A stretch of DNA of 13,318 nt. It comes from Elusimicrobiota bacterium. GTDB taxonomy: Bacteria > CG03 > SLGR01. The DNA is taken from assembly GCA_012511615.1 (NCBI GenBank), contig JAAZFS010000181.1, positions 1 through 13,318 on the forward strand, read 5' to 3'. The notes beneath the pieces are model-generated. The model had not been told where the DNA came from and searched no databases. It was given only the letters and a program-made list of their open reading frames with translations. Every line of letters starts with the position of its first letter. The first letter of the stretch is position 1. This document shows positions 6,727 through 13,062 of this stretch, piece after piece. The position numbers and the translations under genes were made by a program.

Positions 6727-6772
6727 AGAAAAAGAGATTTTCGTGGTACTTCTCAGTAAATAAGTAAGGCTG

Positions 6773-8239
6773 ATGGAAAAAAACAAACTAAAGATTCTAA
6801 TGGTTTCACCTGAAGCGGTCCCCTATATTAAATCAGGAGGGCTGGCTGATGCAGTAGGTGCACTGGCGGAGACGCTTGCTAGGGCCGGTCACGAAGTTGG
6901 CGTCGTTCTTCCTCTTTATTCCGCCATTGATTACACGAAAAATAAACTCGAGCCCTTTCATTCCCCCATGGAAGTTTATACTGGAGAATCGCGGGAATTA
7001 TGCGCGGTCCACCGGAGTATTTCGTCAAGCGGTGTAAACTACTATTTTATTGAGTATAATGCTTTCTACAGCCGGGACGGAATCTATCACGATCCTGATT
7101 TTAAGGATTTTACTGATAACGCAAAACGCTATGCTTTTCTCTCTGGGGCGGCCCTAAAGCTCTGCCTAGATATCGGTTTTAAGCCGGATATCGTTCACGC
7201 GCACGACTGGCAAGGGGCAGCCGCCATGGCTTACCTGAAAATTTGGTATCACAGCGATCCGATTTTATCCTCTGCCAAAGGTTTTCTTACTATTCATAAT
7301 TTGGGCCATCAGGGAGTCTATCCTGTAGAAAATTACAATTACCTGGGCTTTGGTTGGGAAAATTTCACTTCAGATAAATATGAAGACCATGGACGAATCA
7401 ATCTTCTTAAAGGGGGAATGTTTTTCGCTGATGCAGTCAATACAGTAAGCCCAAATTATGCAAGAGAAACTCTTTACGGAGGTATGGATGAAGGACTTGG
7501 AAATTTTCTTCACTCTAAGGGAAACAAGTACTTCGGTATATTAAATGGAGCAGACTACTCCGAATGGGACCCAAGTACAGACAAGTTCCTTCCGGCCAAT
7601 TATTCAAGTGAGGATCTTGCCGGAAAAAGAATTTGCAAAGAAAAACTCCAAGATGAATTTAAGTTAAAAAGACATGCCGACGTTCCAATTATTGGAGTTG
7701 TTGGTCGGTTCGCCTATCAAAAAGGTATAGATGTTATAGCTTCCGTAATTGACGGTATACTCCAAAATATGGAAATACAATTTGTTATTCTGGGAACAGG
7801 CGACAAATCTCTTGAACATTTTTTCGGAGACCTTCCTAAAAGATGGCCCGGGAAAGCCGGTAGCTACATCGGCTACAGCAACGAACTTGCTCACCTTATA
7901 GAAGCGGGCAGCGATTTATTCCTTATGCCTTCACGCTATGAACCCTGCGGTTTAAACCAGATATATTCACTCCGTTACGGCACACTTCCAATAGTCAGAG
8001 ATACGGGGGGACTGACCGATACTGTAGAGCAATACATAGAGGCCGACGGTTCCGGTACAGGTTTTTTATTCAAAGACCTGAATTCAACTTCCCTGTATTT
8101 TACCGTGGGATGGGCCATTAGCACCTACTACGATAGGAAAAACCATATGTCAAAAATGATTCAGAGTGCTATGGCTAAGAACTTTTCATGGGAAAAAGCA
8201 GCGGAAGAGTATCTCCGGGCCTACCGGGGAATATTATAA
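6773..8239 (+). CDS. glgA: Glycogen (starch) synthase, GT5 family
   Basis: Cytoplasmic enzyme that adds glucose from a nucleotide sugar, usually ADP-glucose, to growing alpha-1,4-glucan chains in glycogen synthesis. The 488-residue length is normal. Diagnostic segments in order: KSGGLADAVGAL (20-31, the GT5 KxGGL motif that contacts the donor diphosphate), HAHDWQ (142-147), TIHNLGHQG (173-181), NTVSPNYARE (223-232), NGADYSEWDP (258-267), GRFAYQKG (311-318, with the donor-binding Arg and Lys), and SRYEPCGLNQ (387-396) containing the retaining-transferase Glu390. GTGFLFKD follows near the end. The ribosome binding site is weak (AAGG three bases before the ATG), but the protein start fits the family well. 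It stands alone: no glgC, glgB or glgP is adjacent. Confidence 0.97.
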   Translation: MEKNKLKILMVSPEAVPYIKSGGLADAVGALAETLARAGHEVGVVLPLYSAIDYTKNKLEPFHSPMEVYTGESRELCAVHRSISSSGVNYYFIEYNAFYSRDGIYHDPDFKDFTDNAKRYAFLSGAALKLCLDIGFKPDIVHAHDWQGAAAMAYLKIWYHSDPILSSAKGFLTIHNLGHQGVYPVENYNYLGFGWENFTSDKYEDHGRINLLKGGMFFADAVNTVSPNYARETLYGGMDEGLGNFLHSKGNKYFGILNGADYSEWDPSTDKFLPANYSSEDLAGKRICKEKLQDEFKLKRHADVPIIGVVGRFAYQKGIDVIASVIDGILQNMEIQFVILGTGDKSLEHFFGDLPKRWPGKAGSYIGYSNELAHLIEAGSDLFLMPSRYEPCGLNQIYSLRYGTLPIVRDTGGLTDTVEQYIEADGSGTGFLFKDLNSTSLYFTVGWAISTYYDRKNHMSKMIQSAMAKNFSWEKAAEEYLRAYRGIL

Positions 8240-8254
8240 GCTCTCAAAAGACTT

Positions 8255-8290
8255 AAAAAACTCGACAAGCAAACTCCACCTAGTTTTTTT
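8255..8290 (+). terminator. Possible terminator after glgA
   Basis: AAAAAACT (8255-8262) pairs with AGTTTTTT (8282-8289), and the right arm is itself a T-run. It begins 16 bp after the glgA stop. The stem is almost all A-U, so it would be a weak terminator. Confidence 0.35.
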
Positions 8291-8418
8291 CAATTACCGA
8301 CAATCCTAATTTAAATTTACTTGTCTCTTAGAATATTTCTAAAAACTAATAGTCTTAATTGAAATGTTAATTTCTTTACTTATTTTCAGTAGATTTCTGG
8401 AGTAGTTTATTGGGATAG

Positions 8419-8445
8419 TTTATAGGGTATTTATGTCCCTATAAA
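8419..8445 (-). terminator. Hairpin just after the barrel-protein stop, probable 3' end
   Basis: A perfect 9-bp stem, TTTATAGGG with CCCTATAAA, around a nine-base loop. It starts four bases beyond the stop codon of the minus-strand gene, in the convergent gap with glgA. There is no clear T-run on either side, so it may protect the 3' end or need a factor rather than act as a classical intrinsic terminator. Confidence 0.45.
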
Positions 8446-8448
8446 TTA

Positions 8449-9342
8449 TTAAAATCTTATATCCGCGCTTAGGCCACCGGTAAAAGAAATATTATCAACA
8501 TCCAAAGCGGCCGCTCCGGCATATGGCTTGAGCAAAAGAAAATTGCCCAACCTCATCTCAAATCCACCGGTAATTATCACAGCATCTGATTCTTCAGGAA
8601 TATCACTCCATCCAATCCTAAGAATAGGACTTAAGAAACCCGAAAATCCTGCCCCCATTTCAAGAGAGGCGGAAGAACCAAGCGTCGGAAAATATCCATA
8701 TTCTAGGGATAGGGAAGCACCGTTTTGATATCCCATCCTAAGGGCGGCGCCTCCTCCAATTTTTGTATTTTTTTCAGTTACTCCCATTGAAGCCCAGGCT
8801 GATCCGGAAATGTAATCTCCAGAAAATTGTGGGCCCGCATAGACATAATAAAATTTATCAACATTATTATCTGCAAGTCCCCCACCAGCGGTAAAACCAA
8901 ATACTTTTTCAGTATGACCATATCCAAGATAAAGAAGATAAATATTTTCATCCCCTGTAAAAAAAATCCCCTCAGCACTGGTAAATATACCACTGGCACC
9001 CTTGGTCTTTGATAGGGCAGTTTTCTCCAGTTCTATCTCCATACCATCTGATATCCTTGAATCAGGCAGAAGAATAACCAAGCTAGTCTTGTCGGAAGTA
9101 AGAACTCGGACATTTTTTTCGAGGAGCACCCTGCTTTTCTTCATTTTCCCAGTTACTGGATGCTTTATATTTTCAACCTCATAAACGTCAACGCTATCGC
9201 CAGCCTTAATTCCAGAGGAGGCTCCATAATCCGTATAGACCCTTCCTTCCTCTGTTTTTATTACATAATTAGCTCCGGCATAGACTCTTCCCTGAACAGC
9301 AAAGGCTATAATAGCTGCTGCAAGTAATTTTTTTATAAACAT
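8449..9342 (-). CDS. Exported protein with FlgT-like domain and outer-membrane beta-barrel-like C-terminus
   Basis: 297 residues from the ATG at 9342; a TTG two codons earlier is open, but GGAGG sits eight bases before the ATG. A signal peptide (KKLLAAAIIAFAVQGRVYA) is followed by a segment of about 85 residues, KTEEGRVYTDYGASSGIKAGDSVDVYEVE then HPVTGK, that resembles the FlgT C-terminal-type domain found in flagellar and envelope proteins. From about residue 112 the sequence is a run of Gly- and aromatic-rich strands (IYLLYLGYGH, FYYVYAGPQF, GASLSLEYGYF, FLLLKPYAGAAAL) and ends in SADIRF, with a C-terminal Phe as in barrels inserted by the BAM machinery. It lies 25 bp after the receiver-PilZ gene and is probably in its operon. 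The family is not identified beyond this. Confidence 0.72.
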   Translation of the reverse strand: MFIKKLLAAAIIAFAVQGRVYAGANYVIKTEEGRVYTDYGASSGIKAGDSVDVYEVENIKHPVTGKMKKSRVLLEKNVRVLTSDKTSLVILLPDSRISDGMEIELEKTALSKTKGASGIFTSAEGIFFTGDENIYLLYLGYGHTEKVFGFTAGGGLADNNVDKFYYVYAGPQFSGDYISGSAWASMGVTEKNTKIGGGAALRMGYQNGASLSLEYGYFPTLGSSASLEMGAGFSGFLSPILRIGWSDIPEESDAVIITGGFEMRLGNFLLLKPYAGAAALDVDNISFTGGLSADIRF

Positions 9343-9350
9343 TATCAATT

Positions 9351-9355
9351 CCTCC
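9351..9355 (-). promoter_or_regulatory. Ribosome binding site deciding the barrel-protein start
   Basis: GGAGG on the minus strand with eight bases to the ATG at 9342. The alternative TTG at 9348 would be only two bases away from this site, so the ATG is chosen. Confidence 0.6.
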
Positions 9356-9367
9356 GACGAGCGATTT

Positions 9368-10177
9368 CTACTCCGTCTCTGGAGTCCTTTGTTTCATTAC
9401 GCTCTCGTCTTTCTGGTCCTTAATCAGTTTTTCCAATAGTCTGAGTTCTTGTTGATCAAAATAGAGACGATTAGGATCAAACCCACAAGCGACAAAGGCC
9501 TCATAGTCCGGTTCTAGGCTTCTTAAGACCCTTATTATTTTCGCATCAACTGGCATAAACATAAGCTCTGGGTCATTAAATGAGACCCTGCAACTTTCAC
9601 CTGCAAGTAGTGTAAGATCTTCAAAGACATGCCCTGGTGCCCTAAGCCGAGCCCCAAACCCATTTTTATTTATGCCTGTGGTAAGTGCAGAAAAGGAGAA
9701 TTCTCGGCTGGGAATAGTGATATCCAATTGTAGTTGTCTCTGGACCAACCTTTCAAAAATTTTACCTCTTTTTACAGGGAATCCAGCAATCTCCGCCATA
9801 GCACAAAGAGCATCCTCGATTTCATCTTTTGAGGCAATCTGGGGAATAAAGGTAACCTCTTTTATTTCAAGACCCCTGATTACCTCATCGGTAAGTTCAG
9901 GTGTCCTAATAATCAAAAAAGGACGCTCTTTGATAAGCTTAAGAAATTCATAGCGACTATCCAATCTCTCTAATACTTTCCTGTAGCTTGAATCAAAGAC
10001 AACAAAGTGTGGCATAAGAGAGTAAAATGCAGATCCTAATTCCTTTACTTTTGTGACAGTTAGCAGGCGCGATTTAAATCGCTCCCGTAGTACGCTCTCA
10101 ATATCAGAAACAATACTTGACTCCGCGCTCCGGTCGGGCGCACAAATAATGAGCACCTTTAGTATATTATCTGCCAT
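9368..10177 (-). CDS. Degenerate receiver domain fused to a PilZ-like domain
   Basis: Probable cytoplasmic signalling protein of 269 residues. Residues 5-130 read like a response-regulator receiver fold: LKVLIICAPD, then MPHFVVFD with Asp62 at the usual phosphate site, then FLIIRTPEL and EVTFIPQI. The Lys that normally follows the fifth strand appears to be Gln113, so phosphorylation is doubtful. Residues 138-235 look like a PilZ domain, the usual sensor of cyclic di-GMP: R143-LVQ-R147 fits RxxxR, and N170-K-N-G-F-G175 fits (D/N)xSxxG except that Ser is Asn. The tail is charged. The start at 10177 has GGGGG upstream and a promoter with a perfect -10 box. The downstream barrel-protein gene suggests an envelope role. 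Assignment rests on motif reading only. Confidence 0.62.
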   Translation of the reverse strand: MADNILKVLIICAPDRSAESSIVSDIESVLRERFKSRLLTVTKVKELGSAFYSLMPHFVVFDSSYRKVLERLDSRYEFLKLIKERPFLIIRTPELTDEVIRGLEIKEVTFIPQIASKDEIEDALCAMAEIAGFPVKRGKIFERLVQRQLQLDITIPSREFSFSALTTGINKNGFGARLRAPGHVFEDLTLLAGESCRVSFNDPELMFMPVDAKIIRVLRSLEPDYEAFVACGFDPNRLYFDQQELRLLEKLIKDQKDESVMKQRTPETE

Positions 10178-10211
10178 ATTGGTTGCCCCCTTATTTTACT
10201 TACTACTTAAT

Positions 10212-10238
10212 ATTATAAGTTATGGGACTTTTTTTCAA
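10212..10238 (-). promoter_or_regulatory. Promoter for the receiver-PilZ/barrel operon
   Basis: On the minus strand TTGAAA (10238-10233) and a perfect TATAAT (10217-10212) are separated by 15 bp, slightly short. The start site near 10205 would give a leader of about 28 nt. Confidence 0.5.
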
Positions 10239-10266
10239 TACTCAGTCATAAAAACAAGCTTTAGAC

Positions 10267-10295
10267 TTGCATATAAAATATTTATCTGTTAACAT
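10267..10295 (+). promoter_or_regulatory. Weak promoter candidate for the radical SAM gene
   Basis: TTGCAT (10267-10272) and TAACAT (10290-10295) with 17 bp between them, about 50 bp before the start codon. The boxes match consensus only partly. Confidence 0.3.
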
Positions 10296-10344
10296 TTTTG
10301 TAATCTTGGAGTAACAGTTTTACACAAGCAAAGGAGTTTAAATC

Positions 10345-11916
10345 ATGCGGGAATTAAGAAAAACAGATAAGGTTAAAATACTTTTTGTCAGGCCACCGGA
10401 ACGGCTATGGCCAATAATTAACGAATCAGACAATTTTCTTCTGCCACTCACCTTCCCCACTCTGGCTGCCTATATCCGGAGAGAAATTCCCAACCTTGAA
10501 ATAAAAATCATTGACTGCCTTGCCAACCGCATAGGATGGAAATCCCTCGAAAAAATCCTTGCCGAAGAAAAACCAGACATATTTTGTGCCGGTGAACAGA
10601 CAATTTATATGCACGAAAGTATGAGGGCAGCTGAAATCATACGGAGAGTTAGTCCCGACACTGTAATTATAACAGGGGGATACTTTCATTCTTTTATGGT
10701 GGACTACACCTTTGAACACTTTCCCTTCGTAGATTATATTGTCCGCTTTGAGGGAGAAGTTACATTCACAGAATTAGTTAAAACCTTGATGGATGGCGGA
10801 GATGTTAGCAAGGTAAAAGGCATCGCCTATTCAGATTCTGGAAAAGTTGTTAAAACAGAAATAAGACCAGTCATTTCCGATTTAAACACCCTCCCCATGC
10901 CAGCATACGACCTTATGCCTGTAGAAAAATACTCTCCCTTCGGTTTATTGTGGCCAAACGCGATAACAATAGAGTCAAACAGGGGTTGTGTTTATAACTG
11001 CGATTTCTGTTCTTGGGCAGCTATGCAGAACCAAAGTGAGATGGTAGATGGCAAACTAACAACACAGCCGCGCTTCAGAATTAAGGACCCTGATGTCGTA
11101 TTAGAGCAGATTGATTATCTTTACAATGAGCGGGGTGTCCGCTACCTCTTCTGGGTTGACGGTACTTGGAATGCCAGCCATGAGTGGTTGGATGAGTTCT
11201 GTACCAAGTTAATCAAAAGAAACTACAAGCTCGGTTGGTGGGCATTTATACGCCCCAGCCTTATGCTTGAACAAGAAGAGCTGGGAATTTTAGAAAAAAT
11301 GGTAAAAGCTGGACTTCGCCACTGCCTATTTGGAGGCGAACGCGGTGAAGAAAAAGAATTTGACACTATAAAAAAGCAGGCTGATCCAAGCGATTTAATA
11401 AAAGTCACTGAAATCCTGAAAAAGAAATATCCTCAGGTATTCAGGCAGTCCACTTTTCTCGTTGGAATTCCAGGGGAAACTAAAGAGTCCATCAAACAAC
11501 TGGGTCACTATACACGAAAAGCTGTAGATGTGGACTTTGCAGCCTATCATCCACTCATGCCCTACCCTGGAACAGGTCTCTGGGAAACAATGCAGGATGG
11601 CCCCAGTCTTGAAGTTAAAGATTTCGCCAAATATGATATGTTCTACCCAGTCTTCCGAACTGAGGAACTCTCTAGGGAAGAAATTTCTAAGCAAATATCA
11701 AATCTCTATTTGGCTTTCATACTGAGGCAACCCTGGAGATATGTGGCCAGAATGTTTTCGCCTCATAAAATCCGACGTCGCCTGCACTGGTGGTTTGCTT
11801 TCTCAAATACCAGAGTTTTTATAAGAGATATTTTCCTTGCCATAGTTGGCAAGAAGAAATTCTCAGGTTTTGGCGGAGTTAATGAGCTCTGGAAACCTTC
11901 CTGGTACAATAAATAA
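10345..11916 (+). CDS. B12-binding-type radical SAM protein
   Basis: Anaerobic enzyme of the cobalamin-dependent radical SAM class (BchE/P-methylase-like architecture), probably a methyltransferase or cyclase acting on a lipid, tetrapyrrole or natural product; the substrate cannot be told. Residues 10-155 form the N-terminal cobalamin-type domain: VKILFVRPPE, IIDCLANRIGW, DIFCAGEQT, VIITGGYFHSF and DYIVRFEGEVTF. The lower-ligand motif DxHxxG is absent, as in many members. The radical SAM core carries C215-VYN-C219-DF-C222 for the [4Fe-4S] cluster, then LFWVDGTW, HCLFGGERGE and FLVGIPGETKESI. The C-terminal part is rich in Trp and Arg. AAGGAG lies eight bases before the ATG. It has no obvious pathway partners on either side, being followed by a separate promoter. 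Confidence 0.9.
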   Translation: MRELRKTDKVKILFVRPPERLWPIINESDNFLLPLTFPTLAAYIRREIPNLEIKIIDCLANRIGWKSLEKILAEEKPDIFCAGEQTIYMHESMRAAEIIRRVSPDTVIITGGYFHSFMVDYTFEHFPFVDYIVRFEGEVTFTELVKTLMDGGDVSKVKGIAYSDSGKVVKTEIRPVISDLNTLPMPAYDLMPVEKYSPFGLLWPNAITIESNRGCVYNCDFCSWAAMQNQSEMVDGKLTTQPRFRIKDPDVVLEQIDYLYNERGVRYLFWVDGTWNASHEWLDEFCTKLIKRNYKLGWWAFIRPSLMLEQEELGILEKMVKAGLRHCLFGGERGEEKEFDTIKKQADPSDLIKVTEILKKKYPQVFRQSTFLVGIPGETKESIKQLGHYTRKAVDVDFAAYHPLMPYPGTGLWETMQDGPSLEVKDFAKYDMFYPVFRTEELSREEISKQISNLYLAFILRQPWRYVARMFSPHKIRRRLHWWFAFSNTRVFIRDIFLAIVGKKKFSGFGGVNELWKPSWYNK

Positions 11917-11934
11917 TTTTCTAAGACTACCAGC

Positions 11935-11963
11935 TTGACACTCTGCCAACGAATAAGGATAAT
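11935..11963 (+). promoter_or_regulatory. Strong sigma70 promoter before the DUF4870-like gene
   Basis: A perfect TTGACA (11935-11940), exactly 17 bp, and GATAAT (11958-11963), five of six matches. The start site would be near 11970, about 47 bp before the start codon. It overlaps the dyad at 11945-11978. Confidence 0.75.
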
Positions 11964-11978
11964 TAATCCTTAATTGGC
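11945..11978. repeat. Dyad over the -10 box, probable operator or leader hairpin
   Basis: TAAGGAT (11954-11960) and ATCCTTA (11966-11972) are perfect inverted arms around AATTA. GCCAA (11945-11949) and TTGGC (11974-11978) form an outer pair with unequal gaps. The inner dyad covers the -10 box and start site, a classic place for a repressor. There is no T-run, so a terminator is unlikely. Confidence 0.5.
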
Positions 11979-12016
11979 GAGTTTGATATGAATATATTAA
12001 GGGGGTTTTTATAGCA

Positions 12017-12370
12017 ATGAACGCAAAACGAGAAAGCACATTAAAGATTGAAGAGAATCTTGAGGCAGCTTTATGCTACATTTTTCTCTGGGTCACCGGA
12101 ATTATTTTTTTATTACTTGAAAAAAAGAACAAGTTTGTCCGGTTTCACGCATATCAATCCACAATAGTCTTTCTGGCTATTTGCGCTCTACGGCTTATTA
12201 CAAAATATATTCCGCTCCTTGGCCCACTTTTTTCCTTAGTTATAGTTTTGCTATGGGTTTTCTTAACCTATAAGGCATTTAACGGAGAAGAGTTTGCTCT
12301 GCCAATTGTAGGAGATCTTGCCAAACAATTAGCCAATAAAAATTCCGAGCCTAAAGAAAAAGAAAACTAG
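12017..12370 (+). CDS. Small DUF4870/Tic20-like membrane protein
   Basis: 117 residues with three predicted helices: EAALCYIFLWVTGIIFLLL (about 16-34), STIVFLAICALRLI (about 48-61) and LLGPLFSLVIVLLWVFLTY (about 67-85). The order ALCYIFLWVTG, then EKKNKFVRFHAYQS, then a third helix and a charged tail is the usual pattern of DUF4870 proteins, small inner-membrane proteins of unknown function that share a fold pattern with Tic20-type channels. The conserved FVRFHAYQS loop is clear. AAGGGGG lies about 13 bases before the ATG, which is far for a ribosome binding site, but no better in-frame start is visible. The gene is transcribed from its own strong promoter. Confidence 0.8.
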   Translation: MNAKRESTLKIEENLEAALCYIFLWVTGIIFLLLEKKNKFVRFHAYQSTIVFLAICALRLITKYIPLLGPLFSLVIVLLWVFLTYKAFNGEEFALPIVGDLAKQLANKNSEPKEKEN

Positions 12371-12500
12371 ATTTAAGAGACCACTCCTCTATTTTTTAAT
12401 TAAGCGTAGCTATAAATAATAAAGGGCTGGACTAATTAGACAGGCACTATTTGACGCTCTATCTTTTTGATAGGTTACTGGTCGTTTCAAATTAAAGGCA

Positions 12501-12514
12501 TTTAGTCGACTAAA
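12501..12514. repeat. Perfect 14-bp palindrome TTTAGTCGACTAAA
   Basis: Self-complementary with no spacer. It lies 25 bp upstream of the candidate -35 box and 65 bp upstream of the NuoE start, where an activator or repressor dimer could bind. It does not match the Rex or FNR/CRP consensus I know. Confidence 0.45.
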
Positions 12515-12539
12515 ACGCATATAAATAAGCCATTAAAAT

Positions 12540-12570
12540 TTGACATTAAAGGAAAAAAAACCATTATAGT
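12540..12570 (+). promoter_or_regulatory. Candidate promoter for the NuoE/NuoF-like operon
   Basis: TTGACA (12540-12545) and TATAGT (12565-12570) are good boxes, but the spacing is 19 bp and the start site would fall almost at the ATG at 12580, leaving no room for the AAGG ribosome binding site. A further upstream promoter may be the real one. Confidence 0.3.
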
Positions 12571-12579
12571 AAGGTTAAT

Positions 12580-13062
12580 ATGACAGAACAAAAACTAAAA
12601 GAACTCTTAGCGAAGTGGGAAGGTAGACGTGGAAACCTGATAATGATCTTTCATGAGATTCAGAATACCTACGGCTATGTCCCTCGAAGAATCTCACTCC
12701 GGCTCTCAGAAATGCTTGACGTTCCACTTGCGCAGATTTATGAGGTTCTTACCTTCTACCATTATTTCAAACTTGAAAAACCCGGCAAACATACCATAGC
12801 AATCTGTATGGGAACAGCCTGCTACCTTAAAGGCGCAGCAGTCGTATTAAAAGAATTTAAAGACATACTTAGAATTGATGAAGATAAGACCACAGAAGAC
12901 GGCAAGTTTTATCTTACTACGGTCCGCTGTGTCGGATGTTGCGGGCTGGCCCCTGTAGTCACTGTGGATGGAAAAGTCTACTCCAAGGTTGAGAGGACTC
13001 AAGTGGCCGGAATTTTATCGGACTTTCTTGCCAAAGAAGAAGAAAAAGAAACAAATGAATAA
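12580..13062 (+). CDS. nuoE: NuoE-like [2Fe-2S] thioredoxin-fold subunit
   Basis: Cytoplasmic electron-transfer subunit of an NAD(P)-linked complex, either complex I-type or more likely a soluble hydrogenase or formate dehydrogenase. The 160-residue length is typical. The N-terminal helical part (NLIMIFHEIQNTYGYVP, then VPLAQIYEVLTFYHYF) is standard, followed by the thioredoxin-like domain binding one [2Fe-2S] cluster through C76-MGTA-C81 and C117-VGC-C121. Cys120, next to the last ligand, is an additional Cys where Ala is common. AAGG lies before the ATG. Its stop overlaps the start of the next gene by eight bases, so the two subunits are translationally coupled. In bifurcating [FeFe] hydrogenases the order is NuoE-like, NuoF-like, then the catalytic subunit; the continuation beyond the window would decide. 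Confidence 0.92.
   Translation: MTEQKLKELLAKWEGRRGNLIMIFHEIQNTYGYVPRRISLRLSEMLDVPLAQIYEVLTFYHYFKLEKPGKHTIAICMGTACYLKGAAVVLKEFKDILRIDEDKTTEDGKFYLTTVRCVGCCGLAPVVTVDGKVYSKVERTQVAGILSDFLAKEEEKETNE

Larger units (their letters stand above)
6232..6772. other. 541-bp gene-free region between divergent units
   Basis: No convincing ORF and no RNA family that I recognise. It holds the consensus minus-strand promoter at 6266-6295; a long near-palindrome at 6388-6412; a direct repeat TAGTTTAAAAC at 6456-6466 and 6521-6531; a weak plus-strand promoter (TTGACC 6496-6501, 17 bp, CATAGT 6519-6524); a dyad ATAGTC-ATTAA-GACTAT at 6625-6641; and a hairpin plus T-run at 6662-6726. If the weak promoter is used, glgA has a leader of about 240 nt. 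A small RNA or leader regulation is possible but unproven. Confidence 0.5.
12371..12579. other. Intergenic region before the NuoE-like gene
   Basis: It begins with AGAG-ACCACTC-CTCT followed by six Ts (12376-12397), a weak possible terminator for the small membrane protein gene. A short hairpin CTATC-TTTTT-GATAG follows, then the 14-bp palindrome at 12501-12514 and the candidate promoter at 12540-12570. No ORF or RNA gene is seen. Confidence 0.4.

Noticed and set aside
6232..6772. tRNA, 6S RNA, tmRNA or CRISPR in the large gap
   Set aside because: No cloverleaf, no regularly spaced repeats and no recognisable conserved RNA core; the two 11-bp repeats are not an array.
11395..11694. Minus-strand open frame inside the radical SAM gene
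   Set aside because: It overlaps conserved coding sequence of the plus-strand gene and has no independent support.
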